Source: Planococcus wigleyi | GTDB lineage: Bacteria; Bacillota; Bacilli; Bacillales_A; Planococcaceae | Direction of reading: 5' to 3' | Assembly (NCBI RefSeq): GCF_014836985.1 | Contig: NZ_JACSPU010000001.1 | Coordinates: 124,001 to 188,000, forward strand | DNA: 64,000 nt | Part shown: piece by piece, positions 22,259 to 30,553 of the stretch | How positions within the stretch are numbered: position 1 is the first letter of the stretch | Layout of the letters: each line of letters starts with the position of its first letter | Translations under genes and position numbers: made by a program | Notes under the pieces: generated by a model | The model's input: only the letters and a program-made list of their open reading frames with translations | Told to the model about the DNA's origin: nothing | The model's database searches: none

Positions 22259-22489
22259 ATGATGGCATTCCAACCCCATGAAAAAGAAGTATCAGAATTC
22301 GTAGCAGCCCGCTACATTGGCGAATGGATTTCTTTCACTCGCAACGGCGTCGATGTTAACGGCACCATCTTTAAAATTATGGACAACTCGGTGATTGTTG
22401 AAATTTCACCAGAAGACGCAAAAGAAATTGGTGCGGCATCCAACATGACCGTAATTTCACATAAGAAATACCGTATCATCGAAGAATAA
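22259..22489 (+). CDS. DUF2187 family protein (YkvS-like)
   Basis: 76 aa soluble small beta-protein. The pattern ISFTRNGVDVNGTIFKIMDNSVIVEI ... TVISHKKYRII matches the YkvS/DUF2187 family, a short SH3-like fold of unknown function. ATG 22259 has GAGAGG 8 nt upstream. The gene is monocistronic, with an extended -10 promoter and a good terminator. Confidence 0.8.
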   Translation: MMAFQPHEKEVSEFVAARYIGEWISFTRNGVDVNGTIFKIMDNSVIVEISPEDAKEIGAASNMTVISHKKYRIIEE

Positions 22490-22501
22490 TCTCAGATGGG
22501 A

Positions 22502-22537
22502 AGAAGGCTGTTCGCCAAGAGCAGCCTTCTTTTTTTT
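22502..22537 (+). terminator. Terminator of DUF2187 gene
   Basis: AGAAGGCTG (22502-22510) pairs with CAGCCTTCT (22522-22530), followed by a run of T. Classic intrinsic terminator 12 bp after the stop. Confidence 0.9.
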
Positions 22538-22560
22538 ATGGTTTTTGAGTGATTCTGTAA

Positions 22561-22729
22561 GTCGCTTCGACCGCTCTGGAAGGGGTTTCCGCGATAATCC
22601 AGGAAGAAAAGAGGGAGATAATAGCTTTATAGTGTCTCTATAAATCGCTTCGACTGCTCTGGAGTGGGTTTCCGCGATAAGCCAGGCAGAAAAAAGGAAG
22701 ATAATAGCTTTGTAGTGTCTCTATAAGTC
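22561..22729 (+). repeat. 83-bp tandem repeat
   Basis: Two near-identical 83-bp units; GCTTCGA begins at 22564 and again at 22647. They run into the left end of repeat R1, which starts with the same sequence at 22730, so the units look like duplicated R1 edges. Each unit contains a CCGCGATAA[G/T]CCAGG core. No gene is present. Confidence 0.75.
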
Positions 22730-22925
22730 GCTTCGGCCGCTTTGGAGTGGGTTCCCACAATAAGCCAGGCAGCTGAAGATCGCTGCCAGTCTTATTGCTC
22801 CACCCACTCCGGGGGCGCGGCTCAGCTGGGGGATGGGGTGATACAAGCATCTGTTTTTGTATGGAATAAATAGGCAGTGAGTGGTTCTGGAAACGCTCGG
22901 CAGCGGTGGTGCACGCGCCTTTGCT
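22727..22925 (+). repeat. Dispersed repeat R1, copy a (199 bp)
   Basis: Hairpin-forming repeat. GGAGTGGGT (22744-22752) pairs with ACCCACTCC (22802-22810), AATAAG with CTTATT, and CCAGGCAGC with GCTGCCAGT, making a long interrupted stem. The right part (CTCGGCAGCGGTGGTGCACGCGCC) is well conserved in copies b (48864-49062), c (49257-49455) and d (61488-61685). In copies b and d, as here, it leads directly into an array of 21-bp spaced motifs. Not recognised as a named element. Confidence 0.8.
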
Positions 22926-22940
22926 TAGGATGTGTGAGGC

Positions 22941-23073
22941 TACATGAGGTTTTGTAGTTGTACAGAATAAGTTTGGGGTTCTACATGAGCTATTCGGGTT
23001 TCTACAAGAGTAAGTCATGCTTCTACCTTAACTAGTTTCTGCTCTACATGAAGTTTCTTAGTCTCTACATGAA
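22941..23073 (-). repeat. 21-bp motif array, 7 units (in R1 copy a)
   Basis: Read on the minus strand, variants of TTCATGTA recur with plus-strand coordinates 22941, 22961, 22982, 23003, 23024, 23045 and 23066: steps of 20, 21, 21, 21, 21, 21. The strongest units are TACATGAG, TACATGAG and TACATGAA (twice). It sits between the R1 core and a palindrome. Confidence 0.8.
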
Positions 23074-23081
23074 TATCATGG

Positions 23082-23112
23082 AATTGTGTGCGTGCCAGGC
23101 ACGCACACAATT
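23082..23112. repeat. GTGCC/GGCAC palindrome, copy 1
   Basis: 31-bp perfect palindrome with one central base: AATTGTGTGCGTGCC, A, GGCACGCACACAATT. Related palindromes at 48516, 49489 and 61373 keep the GTGCC-GGCAC core but change the outer arms in a compensated way. REP-like; no RAYT transposase is in the window. Confidence 0.8.
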
Positions 23113-23267
23113 TCTCCCGCTTATTCACTTCAACCAATTCCCTATGCCTTTCGGCTCAAACGTTTTAAATATTGTAAAATGTACCAGGTGATGCGTTCCA
23201 AAGAGGTTGGTTTTTTGGTAAAGTATAATGAAGCAGAACGTTAAATGCCTTGAAAGGACCAACGCGC

Positions 23268-23960
23268 ATGATATCAGACTTTAAATTCTGGCACTTTTTC
23301 CCAAGACAAGGGCAACTCATACATAATTTACAAAACACCGAAATGCGCAATGTCAGTAAACGCATTGCCTGGATTATTGCGATCGGCTTGCTGGTTTTCG
23401 CTCTCGGGGAGATTTGGGGCATGAACACAGAATCGCTGACGCCGTTACTGGCAGCGGGCATGTGGGATGCGTATACATTGGCACGCTGGACTTCACTTGC
23501 CGGAACACTGCTGTGGGCGGGCTTCTATTTGGCTTTCCATCTTTACATCGCTGCTTTTTTATTCAGCAAAATGCTGAGGATGCCATGGCGTGCAGCGATT
23601 GTCATGCAAACTTATGTGACAGCTTTGCTGATTATTGAAAAAGGATTGATTTTCCTGCTGTTTGCCTTGACGGGCTTCACGATGTCCGTATCGATTTTTT
23701 CATTCGGACCGATTGCCTCGACGTTTCTGGACAACGAATTTTTAATTTATTTCTTCAACCAATTGACGTTATTCACGTCTTTGATCATTGCGATTCAGTA
23801 CCGGTTTATTCGTAATTTCACGAAAATCAATCCAAAGCTGATTTTGCTTGGTTTGATTCTGCTTCATATTGTTGCAGCGTTGATCGTAGCTTCATTTAGC
23901 CTGATTCCGGTGGACGATATGCTGAGAGGTTTTATGGAAGGGGGCAATCCGTTTGAATAG
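23268..23960 (+). CDS. Multi-span membrane protein (Yip1-like), partner of adaptor gene
   Basis: 230 aa with about five membrane helices (IAWIIAIGLLVFALGEIWG, TLLWAGFYLAFHLYIAAFLF, YVTALLIIEKGLIFLLFALTG and others). The frame opens at TTG 23250, but that codon is part of the SD (GAAAGGA); ATG 23268 is 9 nt away and is used. Its end overlaps the next gene by 8 nt, so the two are coupled. I can see only general Yip1-like character; the transported substrate is unknown. Confidence 0.65.
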   Translation: MISDFKFWHFFPRQGQLIHNLQNTEMRNVSKRIAWIIAIGLLVFALGEIWGMNTESLTPLLAAGMWDAYTLARWTSLAGTLLWAGFYLAFHLYIAAFLFSKMLRMPWRAAIVMQTYVTALLIIEKGLIFLLFALTGFTMSVSIFSFGPIASTFLDNEFLIYFFNQLTLFTSLIIAIQYRFIRNFTKINPKLILLGLILLHIVAALIVASFSLIPVDDMLRGFMEGGNPFE

Positions 23961-25251
23961 ATTCTTTTTCGTAGGTTTGTCTATCGCGGTCATTGCCTTT
24001 TTGACGGCAAATACTTTACTGATGTTCGGTGAGAAAAGCATTTTGCCAAAAAGCGTCTATGTCGGCGAATATCAACAAACGTATGCGCGTACATACGACA
24101 CCCATTTGTTCAAAGAAGCATTGACAGCACCTCAAGGGACTGTGGAAATCTATGTGCAGGACCACGAAGCGCTTCAGCAGTGGATGGTTAATGAAGGCGA
24201 CAGCGTAACGGCCGGGTCGGAACTTGCCAGTTTGAACGAAGCGGAATCCGAGGAACAGCGCAAGGTTTGGGAAACACAAAAGACTGCTTTGGAAAGCCAG
24301 CGGACTGAAGTGCAAAGTTCACTCACTGCGCTTCAACAGGCGCGGGCTGCTCAAGGCGGACCTGTATCACAAGACAAAGCCGACAATTCCGAAATTACCA
24401 ATGAAGACGATGAAACCATCAAGTTCGACGTGAATGTCTCTGTCGGTGTCGCGGTTCCACAAGATGGATCTTATGCGGCGGGCATTGCGCAGGCGGAACA
24501 GCAATTGGCTTCGATCGAATCCCAATTGGCGGTACTCGATGCTCAATTATCGCAAAGCCTGTCGAACCCGTCAGTCATCAGCCCGGTAGATGGAACGGTT
24601 TCAAAAATCAACCGGGATACAGAACCATTAAGCATTGAGATCTATTCGAATGAAAAAATATTCCTCAGCTATGTGCTGGCAGATGAATGGCCATTGGTTG
24701 AAGTTTCGGACCAAGTGGATATTGAAGGGCAAGGGATCGAAGGCATTGCGACTGGAACGGTTATCAGCGTTTCCGAGATGCCTGCTGAAGAGTCCAAATG
24801 GCTCGAGGCCTATCACCAATTAGATCCAAAAGAACAGACCAACCCGCTGGCCTATTACGAAATCCGGATTGCAGCGGATGCGCCGGTTGAAAGCAAGATG
24901 CCGTTTGGCAGCAACGTCAACACCGCTATCGCCTTGGAAACAGCGGAAGATGCTGTTGCCCTTCCGATAAACTGGCTCTTCGACTACGATGGCAGCGCCG
25001 GGAAAACCCATACCTTGAACATCAATGGCCGTCCGGATGTCCTGCCGGTCGCCACCAATTTTGAAGTAAGCGGCAAAGCCGTGCTGACTGAAGGACCGGA
25101 AGCGGGAATTCTGGTTCTCAATGAAGAAAAGCTTGAGAACTTCACTGCACCGCCTAAAGTCTTCATGCCGTTTCCAAATCGTCAGCCGAATTTCGACTAT
25201 GCCAAGAATACGAATTGGCGTGCGTATGTCGAATATGTACTGGCCCGATAA
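23953..25251 (+). CDS. HlyD/RND-type membrane-fusion (adaptor) protein
   Basis: 432 aa. One N-terminal anchor helix (FFFVGLSIAVIAFLTANTLL) is followed by a split biotinyl-lipoyl domain (QQWMVNEGDSVTAGSELASLNE ... SVISPVDGTVSKINRDTEPL). Between the halves lies a coiled hairpin rich in Gln, Glu and Ala, then a beta-barrel region (GIATGTVISVSEMP). This is the architecture of efflux adaptor proteins. TTG start at 23953 within the end of the upstream gene, with GGAAGGGGG upstream. No ABC or RND pump is adjacent, which is unusual; the upstream membrane protein is the only candidate partner. Confidence 0.8.
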   Translation: MNRFFFVGLSIAVIAFLTANTLLMFGEKSILPKSVYVGEYQQTYARTYDTHLFKEALTAPQGTVEIYVQDHEALQQWMVNEGDSVTAGSELASLNEAESEEQRKVWETQKTALESQRTEVQSSLTALQQARAAQGGPVSQDKADNSEITNEDDETIKFDVNVSVGVAVPQDGSYAAGIAQAEQQLASIESQLAVLDAQLSQSLSNPSVISPVDGTVSKINRDTEPLSIEIYSNEKIFLSYVLADEWPLVEVSDQVDIEGQGIEGIATGTVISVSEMPAEESKWLEAYHQLDPKEQTNPLAYYEIRIAADAPVESKMPFGSNVNTAIALETAEDAVALPINWLFDYDGSAGKTHTLNINGRPDVLPVATNFEVSGKAVLTEGPEAGILVLNEEKLENFTAPPKVFMPFPNRQPNFDYAKNTNWRAYVEYVLAR

Positions 25252-25265
25252 AATCTAGCTACTCG

Positions 25266-25292
25266 ACCCGAAAGCAGCTGCTTTCGGGTTTT
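25266..25292 (+). terminator. Terminator of adaptor operon
   Basis: ACCCGAAAGCAG / CTGCTTTCGGGT, a 12-bp self-complementary arm pair, then TTTT, 15 bp after the stop. Confidence 0.88.
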
Positions 25293-25388
25293 AAATTGGA
25301 AGAAAAGCGGACAAATGGGGTTAATCTGCAGCGGGCAATGGTGTACGATAGATGCAGATGAAAAAAGCGAATGAACGGAGTGTATGAA

Positions 25389-25658
25389 ATGGAAGAAACG
25401 GATTGGCGATTTAAAGTTGCCCACCGGGAAGCAAAAATCGGCGTCGGCTTGGCGTTGTTCAATTTTGTCTGGTGGTTCGGCTTTGCGTACGGCATGGGCT
25501 CACGGCCGGTAGAGGAATACAGCTACGTCTTCGGCTTGCCGGATTGGTTTTTCTACAGCTGCGTTGTCGGATTTTTGGTGATTGCGGTTCTGGTGATCGT
25601 CATCGTGAAGTTCTTCTTTACAGATGTGCCATTTGAAGAAGAGGAGGACCTTCAATGA
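25389..25658 (+). CDS. yhdT: YhdT-family membrane protein (DUF997)
   Basis: 89 aa with two membrane helices (IGVGLALFNFVWWFGFAYGMG and FFYSCVVGFLVIAVLVIVIVKFFF). This small protein typically precedes panF, as here, with a 4-nt ATGA overlap. The ATG at 25389 is 9 nt from GGAG; the earlier ATG at 25371 overlaps that SD. It is probably an accessory subunit of the pantothenate symporter; mechanism not shown. Confidence 0.82.
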   Translation: MEETDWRFKVAHREAKIGVGLALFNFVWWFGFAYGMGSRPVEEYSYVFGLPDWFFYSCVVGFLVIAVLVIVIVKFFFTDVPFEEEEDLQ

Positions 25659-27115
25659 ATTACGCAGTTTTAGTGCCGATGATCGTCTTTTTATTGATCA
25701 TCTTCTTTATCGGCTACTGGGCAAGCCGGAAATTATCAACTACCTCCAACTTTGTCAGTGATTATTTCCTTGGCGGCCGTGAACTTGGCGGCTTTGTGCT
25801 GGCCATGACCATGGTCGCGACTTACGGCAGTGCTTCCAGTTTCCTGGGGGGGCCGGGCACTGCTTACACGATGGGATTCGGTTGGGTATTGCTTGCCATG
25901 TCCCAAGTGGTCACCGGTTATTTTGTGCTGATGATTCTCGGCAAGAAATACGCCATTATGGCACGCCGCTACAAAGCAATTACAATGATCGATTTCCTGA
26001 AATCCCGTTATGACAGTTCAGCCGTTGTGCTGCTGTCGGCGCTCAGCATCATTATTTTCCTGTTTTCCGCTATGGCCGCTCAATGGATAGGCGGCGCTCG
26101 CCTGGTGGAATCACTGACTGGCTTATCGTATAACTCGGCTTTGTTTTTATTTGCGATCAGTGTGCTTGTCTACGTGACGATCGGCGGTTTCCGTGCCGTC
26201 GCCTTGACGGATGCTGTGCAGGGAGCGGTTATGCTGATCGGGACGCTGATCTTGCTGATTGCCGTCATCATTGCGGGCGGAGGCATTCCGAATATCGTCA
26301 ATGACCTCATCAATGAAAACCCGAGTTTGGTGACGCCGTACGGAGCAGAAGGCGATTTAAGTGCTGCCTATGTGTCATCGTTCTGGATTCTGGTCGGTGT
26401 CGGCGTTGTCGGATTGCCGCAGATTGCAGTACGGGCGATGTCTTATAAAAACTCGCGTTCGATGCACAGAGCGCTGATTATTGGAACGATTGTCACCGGT
26501 TTTATTATGCTGAACATGCATTTGATCGGCGTTTTTGCCCGTCCGGTTATGCCGGGCATCGAAATCGGCGACAAAGTCATTCCGCTCATTGCGTTGGAAA
26601 CTTTGCCGCCTTGGGTCGCGGGCATTGTTCTGGCTGCCCCGATGGCTGCCATCATGTCGACAGTCGATTCATTGTTGCTGTTGGTCAGTTCATCCATTGT
26701 CAAAGACGTCTACTTGAATTACATAAAACCTGATGCCACTATCAAAACCATCAAGCGGGTGTCCTTCGGCGTCACCGGCATCTTGGGCGTAATCGTCTTT
26801 CTGCTTGCTTTGGATCCGCCTGATTTATTGATCTTCCTGAATTTATTCGCATTCGGTGGATTGGAAGCGGCCTTTATTTGGCCGATTGTGCTCGGGCTGT
26901 ATTGGAAATGGGGCAATAAATACGGTGCAATTGCTTCGATGGCGACGGGCATCATCACTTACATCGGACTGCATTTCTACAACCTGGAAAACGGCAATTT
27001 GTTCGGCGTACATACGGTGACTTTGCCGGTATTGCTGTCGCTTGTGGCGTTTATCGCTTTCAGTTTGCTGATCGGCAGGAAAGCTTATAATTACAACGCA
27101 TCATCGATCAAATAA
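25655..27115 (+). CDS. panF: Sodium/pantothenate symporter
   Basis: Na+-coupled uptake of pantothenate, SSS family (LeuT fold). 486 aa, about 13 helices. Family marks include DYFLGGRELGGFVLAMTMVATYGSASSFLGGPG and IGGFRAVALTDAVQGAVML. Start overlaps yhdT. The helix pairing and length fit PanF; other solute:sodium symporters are the alternative, but the YhdT neighbour favours PanF. Confidence 0.9.
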   Translation: MNYAVLVPMIVFLLIIFFIGYWASRKLSTTSNFVSDYFLGGRELGGFVLAMTMVATYGSASSFLGGPGTAYTMGFGWVLLAMSQVVTGYFVLMILGKKYAIMARRYKAITMIDFLKSRYDSSAVVLLSALSIIIFLFSAMAAQWIGGARLVESLTGLSYNSALFLFAISVLVYVTIGGFRAVALTDAVQGAVMLIGTLILLIAVIIAGGGIPNIVNDLINENPSLVTPYGAEGDLSAAYVSSFWILVGVGVVGLPQIAVRAMSYKNSRSMHRALIIGTIVTGFIMLNMHLIGVFARPVMPGIEIGDKVIPLIALETLPPWVAGIVLAAPMAAIMSTVDSLLLLVSSSIVKDVYLNYIKPDATIKTIKRVSFGVTGILGVIVFLLALDPPDLLIFLNLFAFGGLEAAFIWPIVLGLYWKWGNKYGAIASMATGIITYIGLHFYNLENGNLFGVHTVTLPVLLSLVAFIAFSLLIGRKAYNYNASSIK

Positions 27116-27195
27116 AGTTTTAGGCGTTTACAGATAGCTGAAACAGGCGTAAAATACAGGCTTATATTCGGATAGTGGAAAGAAGGTCTTCGCGA

Positions 27196-28110
27196 GTGAA
27201 TCAGTGGAAAATTTACGGCATCCTGACAGCAGTTATGATTGTCTGGGGCTTTAACTTAGCCTCTGTTAAATACATGGTAGCGTTTGTGGATCCGGTCACA
27301 TTGACAGCGTTTCGGATTTTGCTGGCAGGCATGTCGGTCATCGGTATCCTGGCGGGTTTCAAAATGCTGCGCTGGCCGGCTAAAAGCGACTGGAAATACA
27401 TCTTTCTCGGTTCGCTTCTGAATGTCGTGGCCCACCATTATTTCCTGTCGAACGGGCTTAGTCTGACCACTGGCTCGAATGCCGGGTTGATTCTTGGGAC
27501 AGGCCCGATGCTGACAGCGGTTTTGGTTTCGTTGATCATGAGAAATGTGCCGTCTCGCCTGCAATGGCTGGGGGTAGTGGTAGGTTTTGCGGGAGTAGCC
27601 GCGACCGTACTGGTGGGAAATGGCGCAGCCACTGGCTTGAACATCGGGGATATTTTCGTCTTCCTGTCGATTCTGGCACAGGTGTTGAGCTATATCGTCA
27701 TCGCCAATGCCGCGCGTTCGCTGGATCCGCGCTTGTTGACAGGCTATATGTTTATTGTGGGGGCCACGGTTCTGTTCATCATCTCGCTCATTCAGGAACC
27801 AGGTGAAATCCGAGCATTCGCTGCGGTGCCAACGTCGTTTTGGGTGGCATTCCTGTTCTCGGCCATGCTTGGAACAGCGGTCGGCCATATGCTCTATAAT
27901 TATTCAATCGGTCAGGCGGGTCCGACTAAAGCCGCCATCTTCATGAACTTGAATACAGTATTTTCTCTCGTGGGAGCCAGTGTGATTTTGAATGAACAAA
28001 TTACTGCCGGCCACTTATACGGACTTGTGCTGATTGTCATCGGAGTGTTGTTCGGCTCCGGTGCAGCAGAAGATTTATTGAAGAAACGCAAAAAACGGCT
28101 CTCACAATGA
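27196..28110 (+). CDS. EamA/DMT-family transporter
   Basis: Drug/metabolite exporter of 304 aa with ten predicted helices in two EamA halves (VWGFNLASVKYM opening the first; LGTAVGHMLYNYSIGQAGPTKAAIFMNLNTVFSLVGA in the second). The GTG at 27196 lies 9 nt from AGAAGG, which the upstream GTG (27175) overlaps. The C-terminus KKRKKRLSQ is basic. The terminator stem begins inside the last codons. Substrate unknown. Confidence 0.88.
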   Translation: MNQWKIYGILTAVMIVWGFNLASVKYMVAFVDPVTLTAFRILLAGMSVIGILAGFKMLRWPAKSDWKYIFLGSLLNVVAHHYFLSNGLSLTTGSNAGLILGTGPMLTAVLVSLIMRNVPSRLQWLGVVVGFAGVAATVLVGNGAATGLNIGDIFVFLSILAQVLSYIVIANAARSLDPRLLTGYMFIVGATVLFIISLIQEPGEIRAFAAVPTSFWVAFLFSAMLGTAVGHMLYNYSIGQAGPTKAAIFMNLNTVFSLVGASVILNEQITAGHLYGLVLIVIGVLFGSGAAEDLLKKRKKRLSQ

Positions 28111-28122
28111 GCCGTTTTTTTT
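28091..28122 (+). terminator. Terminator of EamA gene
   Basis: AAAACGGCTC (28092-28101) pairs with GAGCCGTTTT (28109-28118), followed by TTTT. The stop codon lies in the loop and 3' arm. Confidence 0.9.
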
Positions 28123-28230
28123 ATGGAGGAGCATCTATGCTTTTTTCGCGCCCTCTTTTTATTTGCAGCCAAGTTCACTATAATAGAAGAAAGTTAGACA
28201 GCTATGAACAATCAGGGGAGTGAACAAGCC

Positions 28231-29844
28231 GTGGCCACATTATGGGGAACGCCAGAGAAATTACAGGATTTATTGTGTGAACTTGTCAGTTGGAAAAGCC
28301 TGACTTTGACAGATGGAGAAGTGGAGTTTGCCTATAAGTTGAAGGATAAGCTCATGGAGCTTCCGTATTTCCAAGAACATCCAGAATATATCGGATTGGG
28401 TGAAGTGAATTGGGAGCGTCAAAACGTAACAGCTCTCTACAAGCATCCGGAAGCCGTTGATACCATCGTCCTGCTCAGCCATTTCGACACCGTCCATACA
28501 GGAGAATACGGAGATCTGGAACCTTTGGCGTGCAGTCCTTATAAACTGGCAGAGGCCTTTAAGTTAATCCGCGACGAACTGGATGCGGATACGTTAAACG
28601 ACCTTGATTCCGGCGAGTATCTTTTCGGCCGGGGCACCATGGATATGAAAGCGGGCTTAGCGCTGCACATGGCATTGATCGAAAAAGCCTCCATCGAAGA
28701 ATGGCCGATCAATTTGCTGCTGATGACCGTACCGGATGAGGAAGTCAACTCGGCCGGCATGCGCTACGGTGTTTCCAAGCTGCTGGATCTTGAACGTGAA
28801 CACGGACTTGAATTTATTCTGTTCCTGAACGGCGAACCTGTTTTTGCAATGAAACCCGGCGACAAGGCCCATTACCTCTACACGGGATCAATCGGAAAAA
28901 TCATGCCATCGGCGCTGTTCTACGGCAAAGAAACGCATGTCGGTGAACCATTGTCAGGCATTACATCAAGCTACATCTCGACTTATCTGACACATCGCAT
29001 GGAATGGAATCCGAATTTCAAGGAAGTCGTCTATGGCGAAACCACGCCTTTGCCGGTAACTCTGACGCAACGTGATTTAAAACTGTCTTATTCTGCGCAG
29101 ACGCCTTATCGCACGGCTGCCATGTACAATGTCTTTATGATGGAACGTACGGCGGAAGAAGTTTTCGAGATTTTTGAGACCGTTGCCAATGAGGCGGCAG
29201 CACACTGCGAGCGCGACTACCACGCGATGTGCGAACGCGAAAACATCGAACCGGTCGGCAGTATCCGTGTCATGCGCTACGAAAAGCTGATGGAATATGC
29301 ACTCCAAAAATTCGGCAATGACTACGTCACCGATTTGCTGCGTGATACGCTGATGCATCCTGAATGGGATGTGCGGGAAAAATCGATGCATGTCACCGAC
29401 ATCCTGCTCATCAACTGCCAGGAACTGACGCCAGCCATCGTGCTGATGTACGCGCCGCCTTACTACCCACCCGTCAATTCATCCGAAAACGAGCTGGTGA
29501 AGCTATGCGTCACGCAAGTGACAGCCAACGCCAAAGAAAAATTCAACCTGGACATCGAACAAGTCCATTACTTCAACGGCATTTCAGACCTCAGCTACGT
29601 CAACTACAACGACCAAAGCGACGGCTGGATCACCTATGAAAACAACACACCTGTCTACGGCGATCCCTACAGCATTCCGTTCCAGGCAATGAAACAATTA
29701 ACGGCGCCCGTTTTGAACGTCGGCCCTTACGGCAAAGACGCCCATAAACGCACCGAACGCCTCCATATCAAAAACACATTCGAGGAAATGCCTATTCTCT
29801 TAGAAGAAATGATTCTCTCGATCCCTGTAAAAAGCCACCGTTGA
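28231..29844 (+). CDS. rocB: RocB-like M20 peptidase-family protein
   Basis: M20 metallohydrolase family protein annotated in Bacillus as arginine-utilisation protein RocB; its exact reaction is unsettled. 537 aa. Metal-site motifs HFDTVHTGE, FGRGTMDMKAG and the Glu pair in TVPDEEVNSAG are visible. The frame opens at ATG 28204, but GGGGAG at 28215 is 10 nt before the GTG at 28231. That start aligns with Bacillus RocB length, so it is used. No other roc genes are nearby. A TATAAT box is at 28179-28184. Confidence 0.85.
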   Translation: MATLWGTPEKLQDLLCELVSWKSLTLTDGEVEFAYKLKDKLMELPYFQEHPEYIGLGEVNWERQNVTALYKHPEAVDTIVLLSHFDTVHTGEYGDLEPLACSPYKLAEAFKLIRDELDADTLNDLDSGEYLFGRGTMDMKAGLALHMALIEKASIEEWPINLLLMTVPDEEVNSAGMRYGVSKLLDLEREHGLEFILFLNGEPVFAMKPGDKAHYLYTGSIGKIMPSALFYGKETHVGEPLSGITSSYISTYLTHRMEWNPNFKEVVYGETTPLPVTLTQRDLKLSYSAQTPYRTAAMYNVFMMERTAEEVFEIFETVANEAAAHCERDYHAMCERENIEPVGSIRVMRYEKLMEYALQKFGNDYVTDLLRDTLMHPEWDVREKSMHVTDILLINCQELTPAIVLMYAPPYYPPVNSSENELVKLCVTQVTANAKEKFNLDIEQVHYFNGISDLSYVNYNDQSDGWITYENNTPVYGDPYSIPFQAMKQLTAPVLNVGPYGKDAHKRTERLHIKNTFEEMPILLEEMILSIPVKSHR

Positions 29845-29857
29845 GGTGGTTTTTTTC
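29830..29857 (+). terminator. Terminator of rocB
   Basis: GCCACC / GGTGG stem around the stop codon, followed by seven T. Short but standard. Confidence 0.75.
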
Positions 29858-29960
29858 TTTGGCTAGAAAAGATTACAGGGCAGCAGTGAAAACTAAAAAT
29901 GGGAGAATAATGAGAGCAAGCAAACTGCTTTCATCGTTTTAGTTCAAGGGCTGTTTTGTG

Positions 29961-29980
29961 GCTTTTCGCGCGCGAAAAGC
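29961..29980. repeat. GCTTTTCGC/GCGAAAAGC palindrome, copy 1
   Basis: Perfect 20-bp palindrome GCTTTTCGCGCGCGAAAAGC. A sister with a different centre is at 62171, and GCTGTTCGC/GCGAACAGC versions are at 48606 and 61911, so one pair changed on both arms. Confidence 0.7.
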
Positions 29981-30037
29981 GTGTTTTGGGGTTGGCATAT
30001 GGGGTGTTGGGCGAGGGAGGGGGTGTGAGCGGGGGGA

Positions 30038-30417
30038 TTCGTGTAGGGTGGCGAGATGTTCAGGTAAGCGAGTGGATCGTTCATGTAAAGGGGAGAGATG
30101 TTCAGGTAGAAAGGGGGGAAGATGAGGTAAGGGTGTGTGGTTCGTGTAGGGGAGTGAGATGTTTAGGTAAGCGAGTGGATAGTTCATGTAAAAGGGGGGA
30201 GTTGTTTAGGTAGAGAGGGTGAGATGTGAGGTAGGGATGTGTGATTCGTGTAGGGGAGTGAGATGTTTAGGTAGGCGAGTCGATCGTTCATGTAGGGGAT
30301 GAGATGTTCAGGTAGAGAGGGTGAAATGTGAGATAGGGATGTCTGATTCGTGTAGAAACGTGAAATGTTTAGGTAGGAGGATGAATAGCTCATTTAAAGG
30401 GACAAGAAGTTCATATA
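30038..30417 (+). repeat. 21-bp motif array, 19 units
   Basis: TTCATGTA-like 8-mers start at 30038, 30059, 30080, 30101, 30122, 30141, 30162, 30183, 30205, 30226, 30245, 30266, 30287, 30307, 30328, 30347, 30368, 30389 and 30410. Steps are 21 except one 19 in every five (30122-30141, 30226-30245, 30328-30347) and two slips (22, 20). Units read TTCGTGTA, TTCAGGTA, TTCATGTA, TTTAGGTA and GTGAGGTA. Spacers are G-rich. It occupies the 709-bp gap between rocB and the NERD gene. Heptad-like open frames on both strands are by-products of the 21-bp pitch. Confidence 0.85.
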
Positions 30418-30553
30418 GAAAACGAAAATCCTTACTTTAATATCCCTTCAAATCTCATATTTGGGCACTATAGAAGGTTCAAATCTTTAATTTGGATATA
30501 AATGGTAATTATATGTATTATCTGCTAGACTAATGAAAAAAAGGAGAGATGTT

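Noticed and set aside
27256..27888. 210-codon minus-strand frame
   Set aside because: Fully antisense to the EamA transporter and rich in His, Gln and Arg, as expected from a shadow of hydrophobic codons.
29939..30393. Heptad-repeat proteins on both strands (82-85 codons) over the array
   Set aside because: The 21-bp pitch automatically yields 7-residue repeats in open frames. No SD, and the 19-bp steps break the frame.
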